From: Nocardia aurantia
Lineage (GTDB): Bacteria; Actinomycetota; Actinomycetes; Mycobacteriales; Mycobacteriaceae
Reading direction: 5' to 3'
NCBI RefSeq assembly: GCF_009604425.1
Contig: NZ_WEGI01000002.1
Location: 310,001 to 374,000 of the forward strand
Length of the DNA: 64,000 nucleotides
This document shows positions 12,113-20,577 of this stretch, one piece after another; within the stretch, counting starts at the first letter, position 1, and the number at the start of each line of letters is the position of its first letter. Below the pieces are notes generated by a model. The model did no database searches and was not told the DNA's origin. It saw nothing but the letters and a program-made list of their open reading frames with translations. The translations under genes were made by a program, and so were the position numbers.

Positions 12113-13291
12113 ATGCGTTCGATGAATGTGGCGGAACGCCGGGCCCGGCTCGGGGTGCGGCATCGCCTGGCGGCCGCGGCGCGGGTCGACGATGCGGCGG
12201 ACATCACCCGTTCGATGGTGGCGTTGCACGCCACCGATCCGGCGACGGTGTATCTGTCGGTGAGCGCGCGCAGCCGCGGCCTCACCCCGGCCGACGTGGA
12301 ACGCGTTCTCTACGAGGACCGCGCACTGCTGCGCCTGCTGGCGATGCGCCGCACGATGTTCGTCGCACCGGTCGAGTCGGTGCCGATGCTGCAGGCGGCG
12401 GTGGCCGACGAACTCGCGCTCAAACAGCGCCGCACCTACGGCCGGTACATCGCGCAGGCGATCGAGGGTGATGTGGACGCCTGGCTGCACGAGGTGGCCG
12501 AGGAGACGCACGCGGAGTTGCTGCGCCGCGGCGCGGCCACCGGCGCCGAGTTGGGCGCCGCCCTGCCGCGGCTGCGCCTGCAGGTGGACACCGCGCCGGG
12601 CAAGAGTTACTCGAAGCCCACCAACATCACCACGTGGGTGCTGCTCATCCTCGGGGTCGAGGGCCGCATCGTGCGGGGCCGGCCGAGCGGCGGCTGGACA
12701 TCCAGCCGATACACCTGGGCGCCGGTCGAATCCTGGCTGCCCGAAGGCATGTCGCCACCGCCGGTCGGGCAGGCCCGCGCGGAACTGGCCCGGCAGTGGC
12801 TGCGCGCCTTCGGCCCGGCCCCGGTCGCGGATCTGAAGTGGTGGTCCGGCTGGAGCCTCGGCGAGACGCGGAAGGCGTTGGCGCGCCTGGATATCGCCGA
12901 GGTCGACCTGGACGGCGTGACCGGTGTGGCGCTGGCCGACGATCTCGATCCCACCCCGGCGCCCGAGCCGTGGGCGGCGCTGCTGCCGGCGCTGGATCCG
13001 ACCGTCATGGGCTGGCAGGCCCGCGGCTGGTTCCTGGGGCCGCACGAACGAGAACTGTTCGACACCAACGGTAATGCCGGCCCGACGGTCTGGTGGGACG
13101 GCCGGGTGGTCGGCGGCTGGGCGCAGCGCGCCGACGGCGAGATCGCCTGGCAGCTCCTGGAGGACGTCGGCGCCGACGCTCGCGCGGCGATCTCGGCGGA
13201 GGCGGATCGGGTTGCCGAATGGTTCGGATCGGTGCGTGCGATCCCCCGATTCCGGACCCCGCTGGAGCGGAAACTCACCGCGCGGGAATGA
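12113..13291 (+). CDS. Winged-helix DNA-binding protein, AlkZ-like (HTH_42)
   Basis: 392-aa protein of the HTH_42/DUF1006 family that includes the DNA glycosylase AlkZ. Family landmarks are an N-terminal VALHATDPATVYLSVSAR segment, LLRLLAMRRTMFVAP, a central WVLLILGVEGRIVRGRP winged-helix region and a C-terminal LLPALDPTVMGWQARGWFLG with WWDGRVVGGW. AlkZ-type enzymes unhook interstrand crosslinks; whether this member is catalytic is unknown. ATG at 12113 or 12122. Divergent from the kinase; about 240 intergenic bases. Confidence 0.78.
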   Translation: MRSMNVAERRARLGVRHRLAAAARVDDAADITRSMVALHATDPATVYLSVSARSRGLTPADVERVLYEDRALLRLLAMRRTMFVAPVESVPMLQAAVADELALKQRRTYGRYIAQAIEGDVDAWLHEVAEETHAELLRRGAATGAELGAALPRLRLQVDTAPGKSYSKPTNITTWVLLILGVEGRIVRGRPSGGWTSSRYTWAPVESWLPEGMSPPPVGQARAELARQWLRAFGPAPVADLKWWSGWSLGETRKALARLDIAEVDLDGVTGVALADDLDPTPAPEPWAALLPALDPTVMGWQARGWFLGPHERELFDTNGNAGPTVWWDGRVVGGWAQRADGEIAWQLLEDVGADARAAISAEADRVAEWFGSVRAIPRFRTPLERKLTARE

Positions 13292-13377
13292 CATCGGTCT
13301 GTTAGCGTCACGCTATTGATCGTTTCGGTCGGGTTCGTGCGGGGTACACAACCCATCGACAAGCCGTTTGGGGGCAT

Positions 13378-13824
13378 GTGATGCCGACAGAGGACGCCGG
13401 GACAGATCCGGACATATCACCCGCTCAGGCCTCGAACCTGATGCAGGACAACTCGTTTCGCGATGCGGTCCTGGGCGTGTGCGCACTCGTGAGCAGCGCC
13501 GACGGCGTCGGCGATCCGGACCAGCGCAGCCGCGTCGCCGACCGCCTCGGCACCGCCCCTGTGCTGCACCACTTTCCACCACGTGAGCTGCGAAACCTGT
13601 TCGAGGACAACTGGCATCGCCTGGTCCTCGATCCGGCCTTCGGCCGCGCGTACGTCTACCAGGAGGTCGCGAAGGCCTCCGCGCAGCCGGTGGCCGCCCG
13701 CGCCGCCGTCCGGGTCGGCCGCGAGATCGCCGCGCCGGGCGGAGACGTCGGGGTCCGCGGGGTCGCGGCCCTGCGGGAGTGCTGCCGCGTCCTGCGCCTC
13801 ACCCCGGCCGAATTCGGGCTGTAG
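13378..13824 (+). CDS. TerB-like small protein
   Basis: 148-aa all-helical protein beginning GTG-ATG (13378/13381). The segment VLGVCALVSSADGVGDPDQR and, later, AAPGGDVGVRGVAALRECCRVL resemble the two acidic helical repeats of TerB/tellurite-resistance-like domains, where such ADG/D motifs contribute to metal binding. Second copies of the acidic residues are partly lost. Cellular role unknown. It is followed by the 19-bp repeat block and the convergent nadC. Confidence 0.6.
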   Translation: MMPTEDAGTDPDISPAQASNLMQDNSFRDAVLGVCALVSSADGVGDPDQRSRVADRLGTAPVLHHFPPRELRNLFEDNWHRLVLDPAFGRAYVYQEVAKASAQPVAARAAVRVGREIAAPGGDVGVRGVAALRECCRVLRLTPAEFGL

Positions 13825-13953
13825 ACCGGCGCGGGTCTGCCGGTGGGGCCGGCTCGGCGGTTCGCCGGGCACCGGCCGAGAGCCGTTGGGCCGGTAGCGA
13901 AGTCGGCCCACCGGCCCGCGCGAAATCGGCCGTCGAGGCCGACCCGTCCTGGG

Positions 13954-14270
13954 TCGTCCCCGATGTCTCGAGCCGTTCCCGAAGTCGCAGACCGTTCCCG
14001 AAGTCCCGGACCGTTCCCGGGCCGTTCCCGAAGTCCCGGGCCGTCCCCGAAGTCGCAGACCGTCCCCAAAGTTCCGGACCGTCCCCAAAGTTCCGGACCG
14101 TCACCCAAAGTCCCGGGCCGTTCCCGATGTCCCGCGCCGTCCCTGAAGTCCCAGGCCGTTACCCAAAGATCCGGACCGTCACCCAAAGTCCCGGGCCGTT
14201 CCCGATGTCCCGGGCCGCCCCCGAAGTCGCGGCCGTTCTCGAAGTTCTGGGCCGTCCACGAAGCCCCGGA
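13954..14270. repeat. Degenerate 19-bp tandem repeat block, about 17 units
   Basis: 317 bases made of 18-20-bp units (one truncated to 11) with consensus CCGTTCCCGAAGTCCCGGA, arranged head to tail between the TerB-like gene and the nadC stop. Adjacent units differ by one to four bases, mostly at positions 5-10 and the last four. A 19-bp period breaks any reading frame, so the block is noncoding. The remaining bases 13825-13953 hold nothing recognisable. Confidence 0.9.
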
Positions 14271-14275
14271 CCGGA

Positions 14276-15136
14276 CTAGATGTCCAGGCCCAGATCCAGT
14301 ACCCGCACCGAATGGGTGAGCGCGCCCACGGCGAGATAGTCGACCCCGGTGCGGGCGTAATCTCCCGCCACGTCGAGCGTCAGGCCGCCGGAGGACTCCA
14401 GTTTCGTGCCCGGCGCGCGAGTGTTGCGCCGCTGCACCGCCGCCTGGGTGGCCCACAGCGGAAAGTTGTCCAGCAGAACGAGTTCCACGTCCTCACCGAG
14501 TACTTCATCGAGCTGTTCGAGGCTGTCCACCTCGATTTCGCACGGCACGCCGGGGGCCGCCGCGCGGACCGCGCGCAACGCCGCCACCACCGAACCGGCC
14601 GCAGCGACGTGATTGTCCTTGATCAGCGCGGCGTCACCGAGTCCCATCCGGTGATTGACGCCGCCACCGATCCGCACCGCGTACTTCTGCAACGCGCGCA
14701 GCCCCGGCAGCGTCTTGCGGCTGTCGCGGACCCGGCACTCGGTACCGGCCACCGCGTCCACCCAGGCGGAGGTCGCGGTGGCGATACCGGACAGGTGACA
14801 CACCAGATTCAGCATGGTGCGCTCCGCGGTCAGCAGCCCACGCGTGGACGCCGACAGGGTCAGCACGGCGTCACCGGGTCGTACCCGGGTGCCGTCTGGC
14901 ACCCGGTCCAGCACCTGGTATCCGTCCGCCCCGAGCACCTCGTCCAGCACCAGCAGCCCCACATCCAGGCCCGCCACCGTGCCCGGCTGCCGCGACACCA
15001 CCGCTGCCTTCACCGTCGCCTCGGCGGGAACCGTTGCCGCCGTGGTGATATCGGGCCCGTAGCGCAGATCCTCGTCGAGCGCGGTGCGGATCAGCGCCAG
15101 CACCTCGTCCTGATCCAATCCTTCGTCCAGAGCCAT
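14276..15136 (-). CDS. nadC: Nicotinate-nucleotide pyrophosphorylase (quinolinate PRTase)
   Basis: 286-aa enzyme converting quinolinate and PRPP to nicotinate mononucleotide, the last step of de novo NAD precursor synthesis. Diagnostic residues: DSRKTLPGLRALQKYAVRIGG, NHRMGLGDAALIKDNH (Lys/Asp/His), ELVLLDNF and LESSGGLTLD. The start is ATG at 15136. In M. tuberculosis nadA-nadB-nadC is compact; here 639 bases with a VNTR separate nadC from nadB. Confidence 0.96.
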   Translation of the reverse strand: MALDEGLDQDEVLALIRTALDEDLRYGPDITTAATVPAEATVKAAVVSRQPGTVAGLDVGLLVLDEVLGADGYQVLDRVPDGTRVRPGDAVLTLSASTRGLLTAERTMLNLVCHLSGIATATSAWVDAVAGTECRVRDSRKTLPGLRALQKYAVRIGGGVNHRMGLGDAALIKDNHVAAAGSVVAALRAVRAAAPGVPCEIEVDSLEQLDEVLGEDVELVLLDNFPLWATQAAVQRRNTRAPGTKLESSGGLTLDVAGDYARTGVDYLAVGALTHSVRVLDLGLDI

Positions 15137-15775
15137 CGCTCCACTCCTGTCGTCGATCTCGAGCCGAGCGCGTCATCCGCGCCCGGCGACAGCTGTCGCG
15201 CCGGTCTCCGACCGGAACCTGCTGCGCCACAAAGTCACTCGCGCACTCCGGCACCGGCTACTTGCATGTTCCGGCATCCGGCATCCGGCATCCGGCATCC
15301 GGCATCCGGCATCCGGCATCCGGCATCCGGCATCCGGCATCCGGCATCCGGCATCCGGCATCCGGCCAGGAGGGTACGCCGACCGCCGCGCACGTTCCCG
15401 CACGGTCGCAGCACGCGTCCGCCCCCGACAGGCCGAGAGGTCCTCGGTCGGGTCGGCCCCGTACACCGGATCGCCTGCCGTCCCGCACCGGCGCCCGGAC
15501 GGGGGCCCGGCGGCTTCATTGGCATATTCGCCGGCCGCGCCTCGGGTCGCCCGAGCACCGCGACCTTCACGACGACCGGCGCGGTGGCGACTGCGGCGCA
15601 GGTCACCCGGCCTGCCCGGGTAGCACCGAGCACTCGGTCCCGTGGGCACGGACACGCGCATCCGCAACTCCGCGAACCCCACCCGTCGAAGGCATCCGCA
15701 TGGCTGGCCGTACAGGTCCGGTCTTACCGGCACTATCGCCGACCTCGGCCGCGCGCCGACCGGTCATCGCGATGT
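15137..15775. other. Unusually long nadB-nadC spacer without a convincing gene
   Basis: Between the nadB stop and the nadC start. It contains the 7-bp VNTR at 15271-15366. Several frames are open on both strands only because the region is GC-rich and the repeat has no stop in any frame; none shows conserved protein features or a convincing ribosome site. It may be decayed or inserted DNA, and may hold a separate nadC promoter. Confidence 0.6.
15271..15366. repeat. 7-bp VNTR (CCGGCAT), 13 perfect copies plus 5 bases
   Basis: Perfect head-to-tail CCGGCAT array of 96 bases with no mismatches, ending about 135 bases upstream of the nadC start on the nadC-coding transcript side. Perfect identity over 13 copies implies recent slippage and likely length variation between isolates. 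Confidence 0.97.
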
Positions 15776-17383
15776 TCACGACGCTTGGGGGACGATCGGG
15801 ACGGGCCCGGTGCGGGCCGGGTTGTCCCCGATCAGCTGGGGCCGGCCGTCGGGGCCGAGGCGGATCGGGAGACTGCGGGCCAGGTCGGGCCGCGACTCGG
15901 GTTGATCGGCGCGGGTGTGGCAACCGCGGCTCTCGGTGCGGGCGGTGGCGGCCACCAGCAGCGCGCGGGCGGTGAGGGTCAGCGCCGCCGTCTCCAGGGC
16001 CGAGACCGGTTGCAGGGCCGCGTCTTCCGGGGCCGGTGCGGATTGCAGTTGCAGCAGCCGCAGGATCGCCGCGCGCAGGCCGTCGCCGGTGCGCACGACG
16101 CCCGCGTTGTCGGACATCAACTCCTGCAACAGTTTCCGGTCGGCGGCCGGAAAGTCCAGCTGCCCGACGCTGGTCACCCGGGCCGGAACCCCGCGCCGCT
16201 CGGTGGCCATGATGCCGGCGCGGGCGCCGACCACCAGACCCTCGAGCAGGCTGTTGGAGGCCAGGCGGTTGCCGCCGTGCAGGCCGGTCCGCGCGACCTC
16301 GCCGACCGCGTACAGACCCGGCACCGCGGTGCGACCGGCGGTGTCGGTGACGACGCCGCCGCACTGGTAGTGCGCGGCGGGCGCGACCGGGATCGGATCG
16401 GTGACCGGATCGATCCCGGCGGCCCGGCAACTGGCGGTGATGGTCGGGAACCGTTGCGCGAAACCGGAAATCGAACGCGCGTCGAGGTACACGTGATCAA
16501 CACGAAGCGCCTGCATACGCGCGGCGATGGCCTTCGACACCACGTCCCGCGGCGCCAGATCGCCCCGGGGGTGCACGCCCGCGGTGACGGACCGGCCCTC
16601 CGGATCGACCAGCACCGCGCCCTCGCCGCGCACCGCCTCGCTGATCAGTGGCCGCCGGCCCAGCCCGCCGGGTGTGAACAGCACCGTCGGATGGAACTGC
16701 AGGAATTCCAGGTCGGCGACCGCCGCCCCGGCGCGCAGCGCGAGCGCGATCCCGTCCGCGGTGGCGCCCGGCGGATTCGTGCTGCACGCGTAGAGCTGGC
16801 CCAGACCGCCGGTGGCCAGCAGCACGGCGGGCGCGTGCACGACCCCGAAACCGCTGTCGGACACCGCGACCACGCCCTGCACACCGTCCGGGCCGGTGAC
16901 GATCTCGGCGACGGCGGTGCCGAACAGCACCGGCAGCCCGGCCGCGTTGAGCACCCGCTGCACCTCCGCGCCGGTGGCGTCGCCGCCGGCGTGGATGATC
17001 CGCCGGGTGCTGTGGCCGCCCTCCCGGGTCCGCGAGATCTGCCCGTCGCGGGCCCGGTCGAAGACCGCCCCGAGATCGGTCAGCGCCGCGACCGCCTCCT
17101 GACCGCCCGCGACGATGGAACGCACCGCGTCCGCGTCGCACAGACCGGCGCCCGCGGCGATCGTGTCCTGCACATGGGATTCCACCGAATCACCCTGTGG
17201 CGCGACGACGGCGATGCCGCCCTGCGCGTACTGGGTGGCGGTGTCGGTGGGGCCACCCTTGCTGAGGGCCAGCACCCGCAGTCCGCGCCGGGCCGCCGCG
17301 CGGGCCGCGGTCAGACCCGCGACCCCGCCGCCGACCACGACCAGGTCCGCCCGGGCCTCCCAGGAAACATCCGGTGTGGTCAC
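15776..17383 (-). CDS. nadB: L-aspartate oxidase
   Basis: 535-aa FAD enzyme of the succinate dehydrogenase/fumarate reductase flavoprotein family, oxidising aspartate to iminoaspartate for NadA. Seen: dinucleotide fold VVVGGGVAGLTAARAAARRG, the catalytic region GGHSTRRIIHAGGDATG, HPRGDLAPRDVVSKAI, and the C-terminal GEVARTGLHGGNRLASNSLL. The start is GTG with AGGAGGTG immediately upstream. It follows nadA by 72 bases and precedes the long spacer before nadC. Confidence 0.95.
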   Translation of the reverse strand: MTTPDVSWEARADLVVVGGGVAGLTAARAAARRGLRVLALSKGGPTDTATQYAQGGIAVVAPQGDSVESHVQDTIAAGAGLCDADAVRSIVAGGQEAVAALTDLGAVFDRARDGQISRTREGGHSTRRIIHAGGDATGAEVQRVLNAAGLPVLFGTAVAEIVTGPDGVQGVVAVSDSGFGVVHAPAVLLATGGLGQLYACSTNPPGATADGIALALRAGAAVADLEFLQFHPTVLFTPGGLGRRPLISEAVRGEGAVLVDPEGRSVTAGVHPRGDLAPRDVVSKAIAARMQALRVDHVYLDARSISGFAQRFPTITASCRAAGIDPVTDPIPVAPAAHYQCGGVVTDTAGRTAVPGLYAVGEVARTGLHGGNRLASNSLLEGLVVGARAGIMATERRGVPARVTSVGQLDFPAADRKLLQELMSDNAGVVRTGDGLRAAILRLLQLQSAPAPEDAALQPVSALETAALTLTARALLVAATARTESRGCHTRADQPESRPDLARSLPIRLGPDGRPQLIGDNPARTGPVPIVPQAS

Positions 17384-17455
17384 GGCCGACCACCTCCTGT
17401 ACCGCCGAAACGTTCGAACTTCACGACAGTCTCCGAAATATCCAGCACTGCCGTG

Positions 17456-18481
<1,026 letters not shown>

Positions 18482-18543
18482 CTCTGGCTCCCTCTCCTAT
18501 GCGCGCGACCGGAGCGGCAACTTCGCCGATTCGCCTCCGGCCG

Positions 18544-18566
18544 GTTTTCGACTTACAATCGAAAAC
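18544..18566. promoter_or_regulatory. Candidate NrtR operator overlapping a leaderless promoter
   Basis: Perfect 8-bp inverted repeat GTTTTCGA-(CTTACAA)-TCGAAAAC in the nadA-nrtR divergent spacer. The right arm ends at the base before the nrtR GTG (18567). The spacer holds TACAAT (18554-18559), a good -10 hexamer whose start site would fall on or next to that GTG. A repressor bound here would block nrtR directly and could cover the nadA promoter. Confidence 0.7.
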
Positions 18567-19325
18567 GTGTCCCATAGTAGCACCATTCACGAATCGCTCA
18601 CCGCCGTGTTCCAGGTTCGTCGCTTCCCGGACATCATTCCCGCAGGTCAAGAGGACATATCGAACTCCGGCCCGGCAACCCGGCGGCATCCCGGGAGCGA
18701 ACACACCGAACTGGGCGTTCTGCTGTGGCAGCGCGCGATGGACCCGCAGGTCGGCACCTGGTCACTTCCGGGTGGCCGCTTGCGCGACAACGAGGATCTC
18801 GACACGTCCGCACGCCGCCAGCTGGCCGAGAAGGTCGACGTCCAGCAGCTGATGCACCTCGAGCAACTGTCGCTGTTCAGCGATCCGCACCGGGTCCCCG
18901 GCGACCGGCGCATCGCGTCCACGTACCTCGGCCTGATCCCCCTGACCGCCGACCCCCAGCTCCCCTCGGACACCCGCTGGCATCCGGTCTCGGCGCTACC
19001 GCACATGTCCTTCGATCACGGCACCGTCGTCGAATACGCCCGCACCCGCCTGGCCGCGAAGCTGTCCTACACCAACATCGCCTTCGCCCTGGCCCCGCCG
19101 CGCTTCACGATGTCCACCCTCCGCGAGATCTACTGCGCCGCACTGGGTTACGAGGTCGACACGACCAATCTGCAACGAGTCCTGAGCCGCCGCACGGTGA
19201 TCACCCCCACCGGCGCCACCGCACCCCCCGGCAAGGCCGGCGGCCGCCCCGCCGCGCTCTACCGCTTCACCGACTCCGAACTCCGTGTCACCGACGAATT
19301 CGCCGCGCTGCGCCCCCGCACGTAA
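18567..19325 (+). CDS. nrtR: NrtR-type Nudix-related regulator of NAD synthesis
   Basis: 252-aa protein with an N-terminal Nudix-like domain and C-terminal winged helix. The Nudix box region WSLPGGRLRDNEDLDTSARR continues QLAEKVDV, lacking the REUXEE acidic residues, as expected for an effector-binding rather than hydrolytic domain. The C-terminus (TMSTLREIYCAALGYEVD then NLQRVLSRRTVI and AALYRF) is the HTH. GTG at 18567 is chosen because it directly follows the palindrome; the frame extends upstream antisense to nadA. NrtR neighbours and represses nadABC in M. smegmatis. Confidence 0.88.
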   Translation: MSHSSTIHESLTAVFQVRRFPDIIPAGQEDISNSGPATRRHPGSEHTELGVLLWQRAMDPQVGTWSLPGGRLRDNEDLDTSARRQLAEKVDVQQLMHLEQLSLFSDPHRVPGDRRIASTYLGLIPLTADPQLPSDTRWHPVSALPHMSFDHGTVVEYARTRLAAKLSYTNIAFALAPPRFTMSTLREIYCAALGYEVDTTNLQRVLSRRTVITPTGATAPPGKAGGRPAALYRFTDSELRVTDEFAALRPRT

Positions 19326-19585
19326 GACGATCGACTGCAACGACTCTCGGCACCCCGCACGATCCGGCCACGGGCATGACGGGGAGGCGGCCGACAAGCA
19401 GCGCGGGCCACCAGCGGGCATACGATCGGCGAGCCCTTGGCATCCGAATCCCCAAGCGGCTCAACGAGAATAGTTCCAGCACTGTCCTGATGCCCCCGGT
19501 CACAGGTGTCCGGGCGCCGGAGGCCGGGCGAACACCATCGGCGATCCCGGAATACTCGTCCCGGCAACGGTAACAGCCACCTTCG

Positions 19586-19762
19586 CTACGAATCCTGTTC
19601 GCGCTTACGGTGTTTGGTGATGCGGCGATAGCGGCGGCCGCTGGGGACGGGCTGGGCGGCGCTGGAACGGCGGAGGGCGTGGCGGCGGCGCCAGGCCGCG
19701 AGATCGGCGCGCTCCGGGGGCTGGGCATCGCCGGGCTGGTCCCGGCGGGGCCTCTCGATCAT
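19586..19762 (-). CDS. Small basic protein, 58 aa, unknown
   Basis: Hydrophilic 58-aa product rich in Arg/Lys/Gln, with AAWRRRHALRRSSAAQP and a C-terminal RRYRRITKHRKREQ. Support comes from a strong ribosome site (GGAGGAGGTG) just before the ATG at 19762. I do not recognise the family; it could bind nucleic acid or ribosome. The bases 19326-19585 downstream of nrtR hold nothing I can identify. Confidence 0.45.
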   Translation of the reverse strand: MIERPRRDQPGDAQPPERADLAAWRRRHALRRSSAAQPVPSGRRYRRITKHRKREQDS

Positions 19763-19910
19763 TGCCGCACCTCCTCCTCCGGTGATCGTGGCTGCCGCTT
19801 CACGGTAGCGGCGGCGAGGGCCCGGTGACCACCGATTTTCCGGTGCGGCCACGGTCCCGGCACCCGCTCGGCCCGGCGCGACCGCCGTGAAACCGGGTAC
19901 CGTGACCTGC

Positions 19911-20555
19911 ATGGAGTCGCTGCTGCATCGGATCCTCGATATTCCGCCGGTCTGGGTCTACCTGGTCGTCACCCTGCTGGTGTTCGCCGAGGACGCGATC
20001 TTCGTCGGGTTCGTGATCCCGGGTGAGACCGCGGCGGTGCTGGGCGGCGTCGCCGCGAGCCAGGGCCATGTGGAACTGTGGGCCATGATCGTGCTGGTGG
20101 TGGTTGCGGCGATCGTCGGCGACAGCGTCGGATACGAGGTGGGCAAACATCTCGGATCGCGAATCCTCAACTCCTCGATGCTCGATCGGCATCGCGGGCG
20201 GCTGGACCAGGCGCAGGATTTCCTGGCCCGGCGCGGCGGCTGGGCGGTGTTCCTGGGACGCTTCACCGCGTTCTTCCGGGCCGTGATGCCGGCGCTGGTC
20301 GGGGCCTCGAAGATGCCGTATCGGAAATTCGTGTCCTTCAACGCCTTCGGCGGTGTGGTGTGGGGCACGGCGTTCGTGGTGCTCGGATATGTGGCCGGGG
20401 CCTCTTATCAGGCGGTCGCGAAGACCGTCGGCCGGGATCTGGCCATCGGCGTGGCGGTCATCGTGGTCGTGGCGCTGATCGTGTGGAGGATCCGGGAGAG
20501 CCGCCGCGAGAAAACCTTCGAGTCCGAGTACGAGGCCGCCCGCGAAACCGAGTGA
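19911..20555 (+). CDS. DedA-family membrane protein
   Basis: 214-aa polytopic protein of the DedA/SNARE-associated family, linked to lipid-carrier (undecaprenyl phosphate or phospholipid) flipping. Typical features are the re-entrant ESLL...VFAEDAIFVGFVIPGET start with the conserved Glu/Asp and PGE, GDSVGYEVGKHLG, and FLGRFTAFFRAVMPALVGAS with the conserved FxGRF and GxS motifs. C-terminal helix then a charged tail. ATG at 19911 is chosen over upstream in-frame starts. Confidence 0.9.
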   Translation: MESLLHRILDIPPVWVYLVVTLLVFAEDAIFVGFVIPGETAAVLGGVAASQGHVELWAMIVLVVVAAIVGDSVGYEVGKHLGSRILNSSMLDRHRGRLDQAQDFLARRGGWAVFLGRFTAFFRAVMPALVGASKMPYRKFVSFNAFGGVVWGTAFVVLGYVAGASYQAVAKTVGRDLAIGVAVIVVVALIVWRIRESRREKTFESEYEAARETE

Positions 20556-20577
20556 GCGGGCGGCCCGCTCACCGCCG

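Noticed and set aside
15271..15366. CCGGCAT array as a CRISPR
   Set aside because: Units are 7 bp and contiguous with no spacers; this is a VNTR.
15173..15733. Minus-strand frame covering the nadB-nadC spacer as a gene
   Set aside because: Arg/Gly/Pro-rich composition without domains, half of it repeat-encoded, and no ribosome site.
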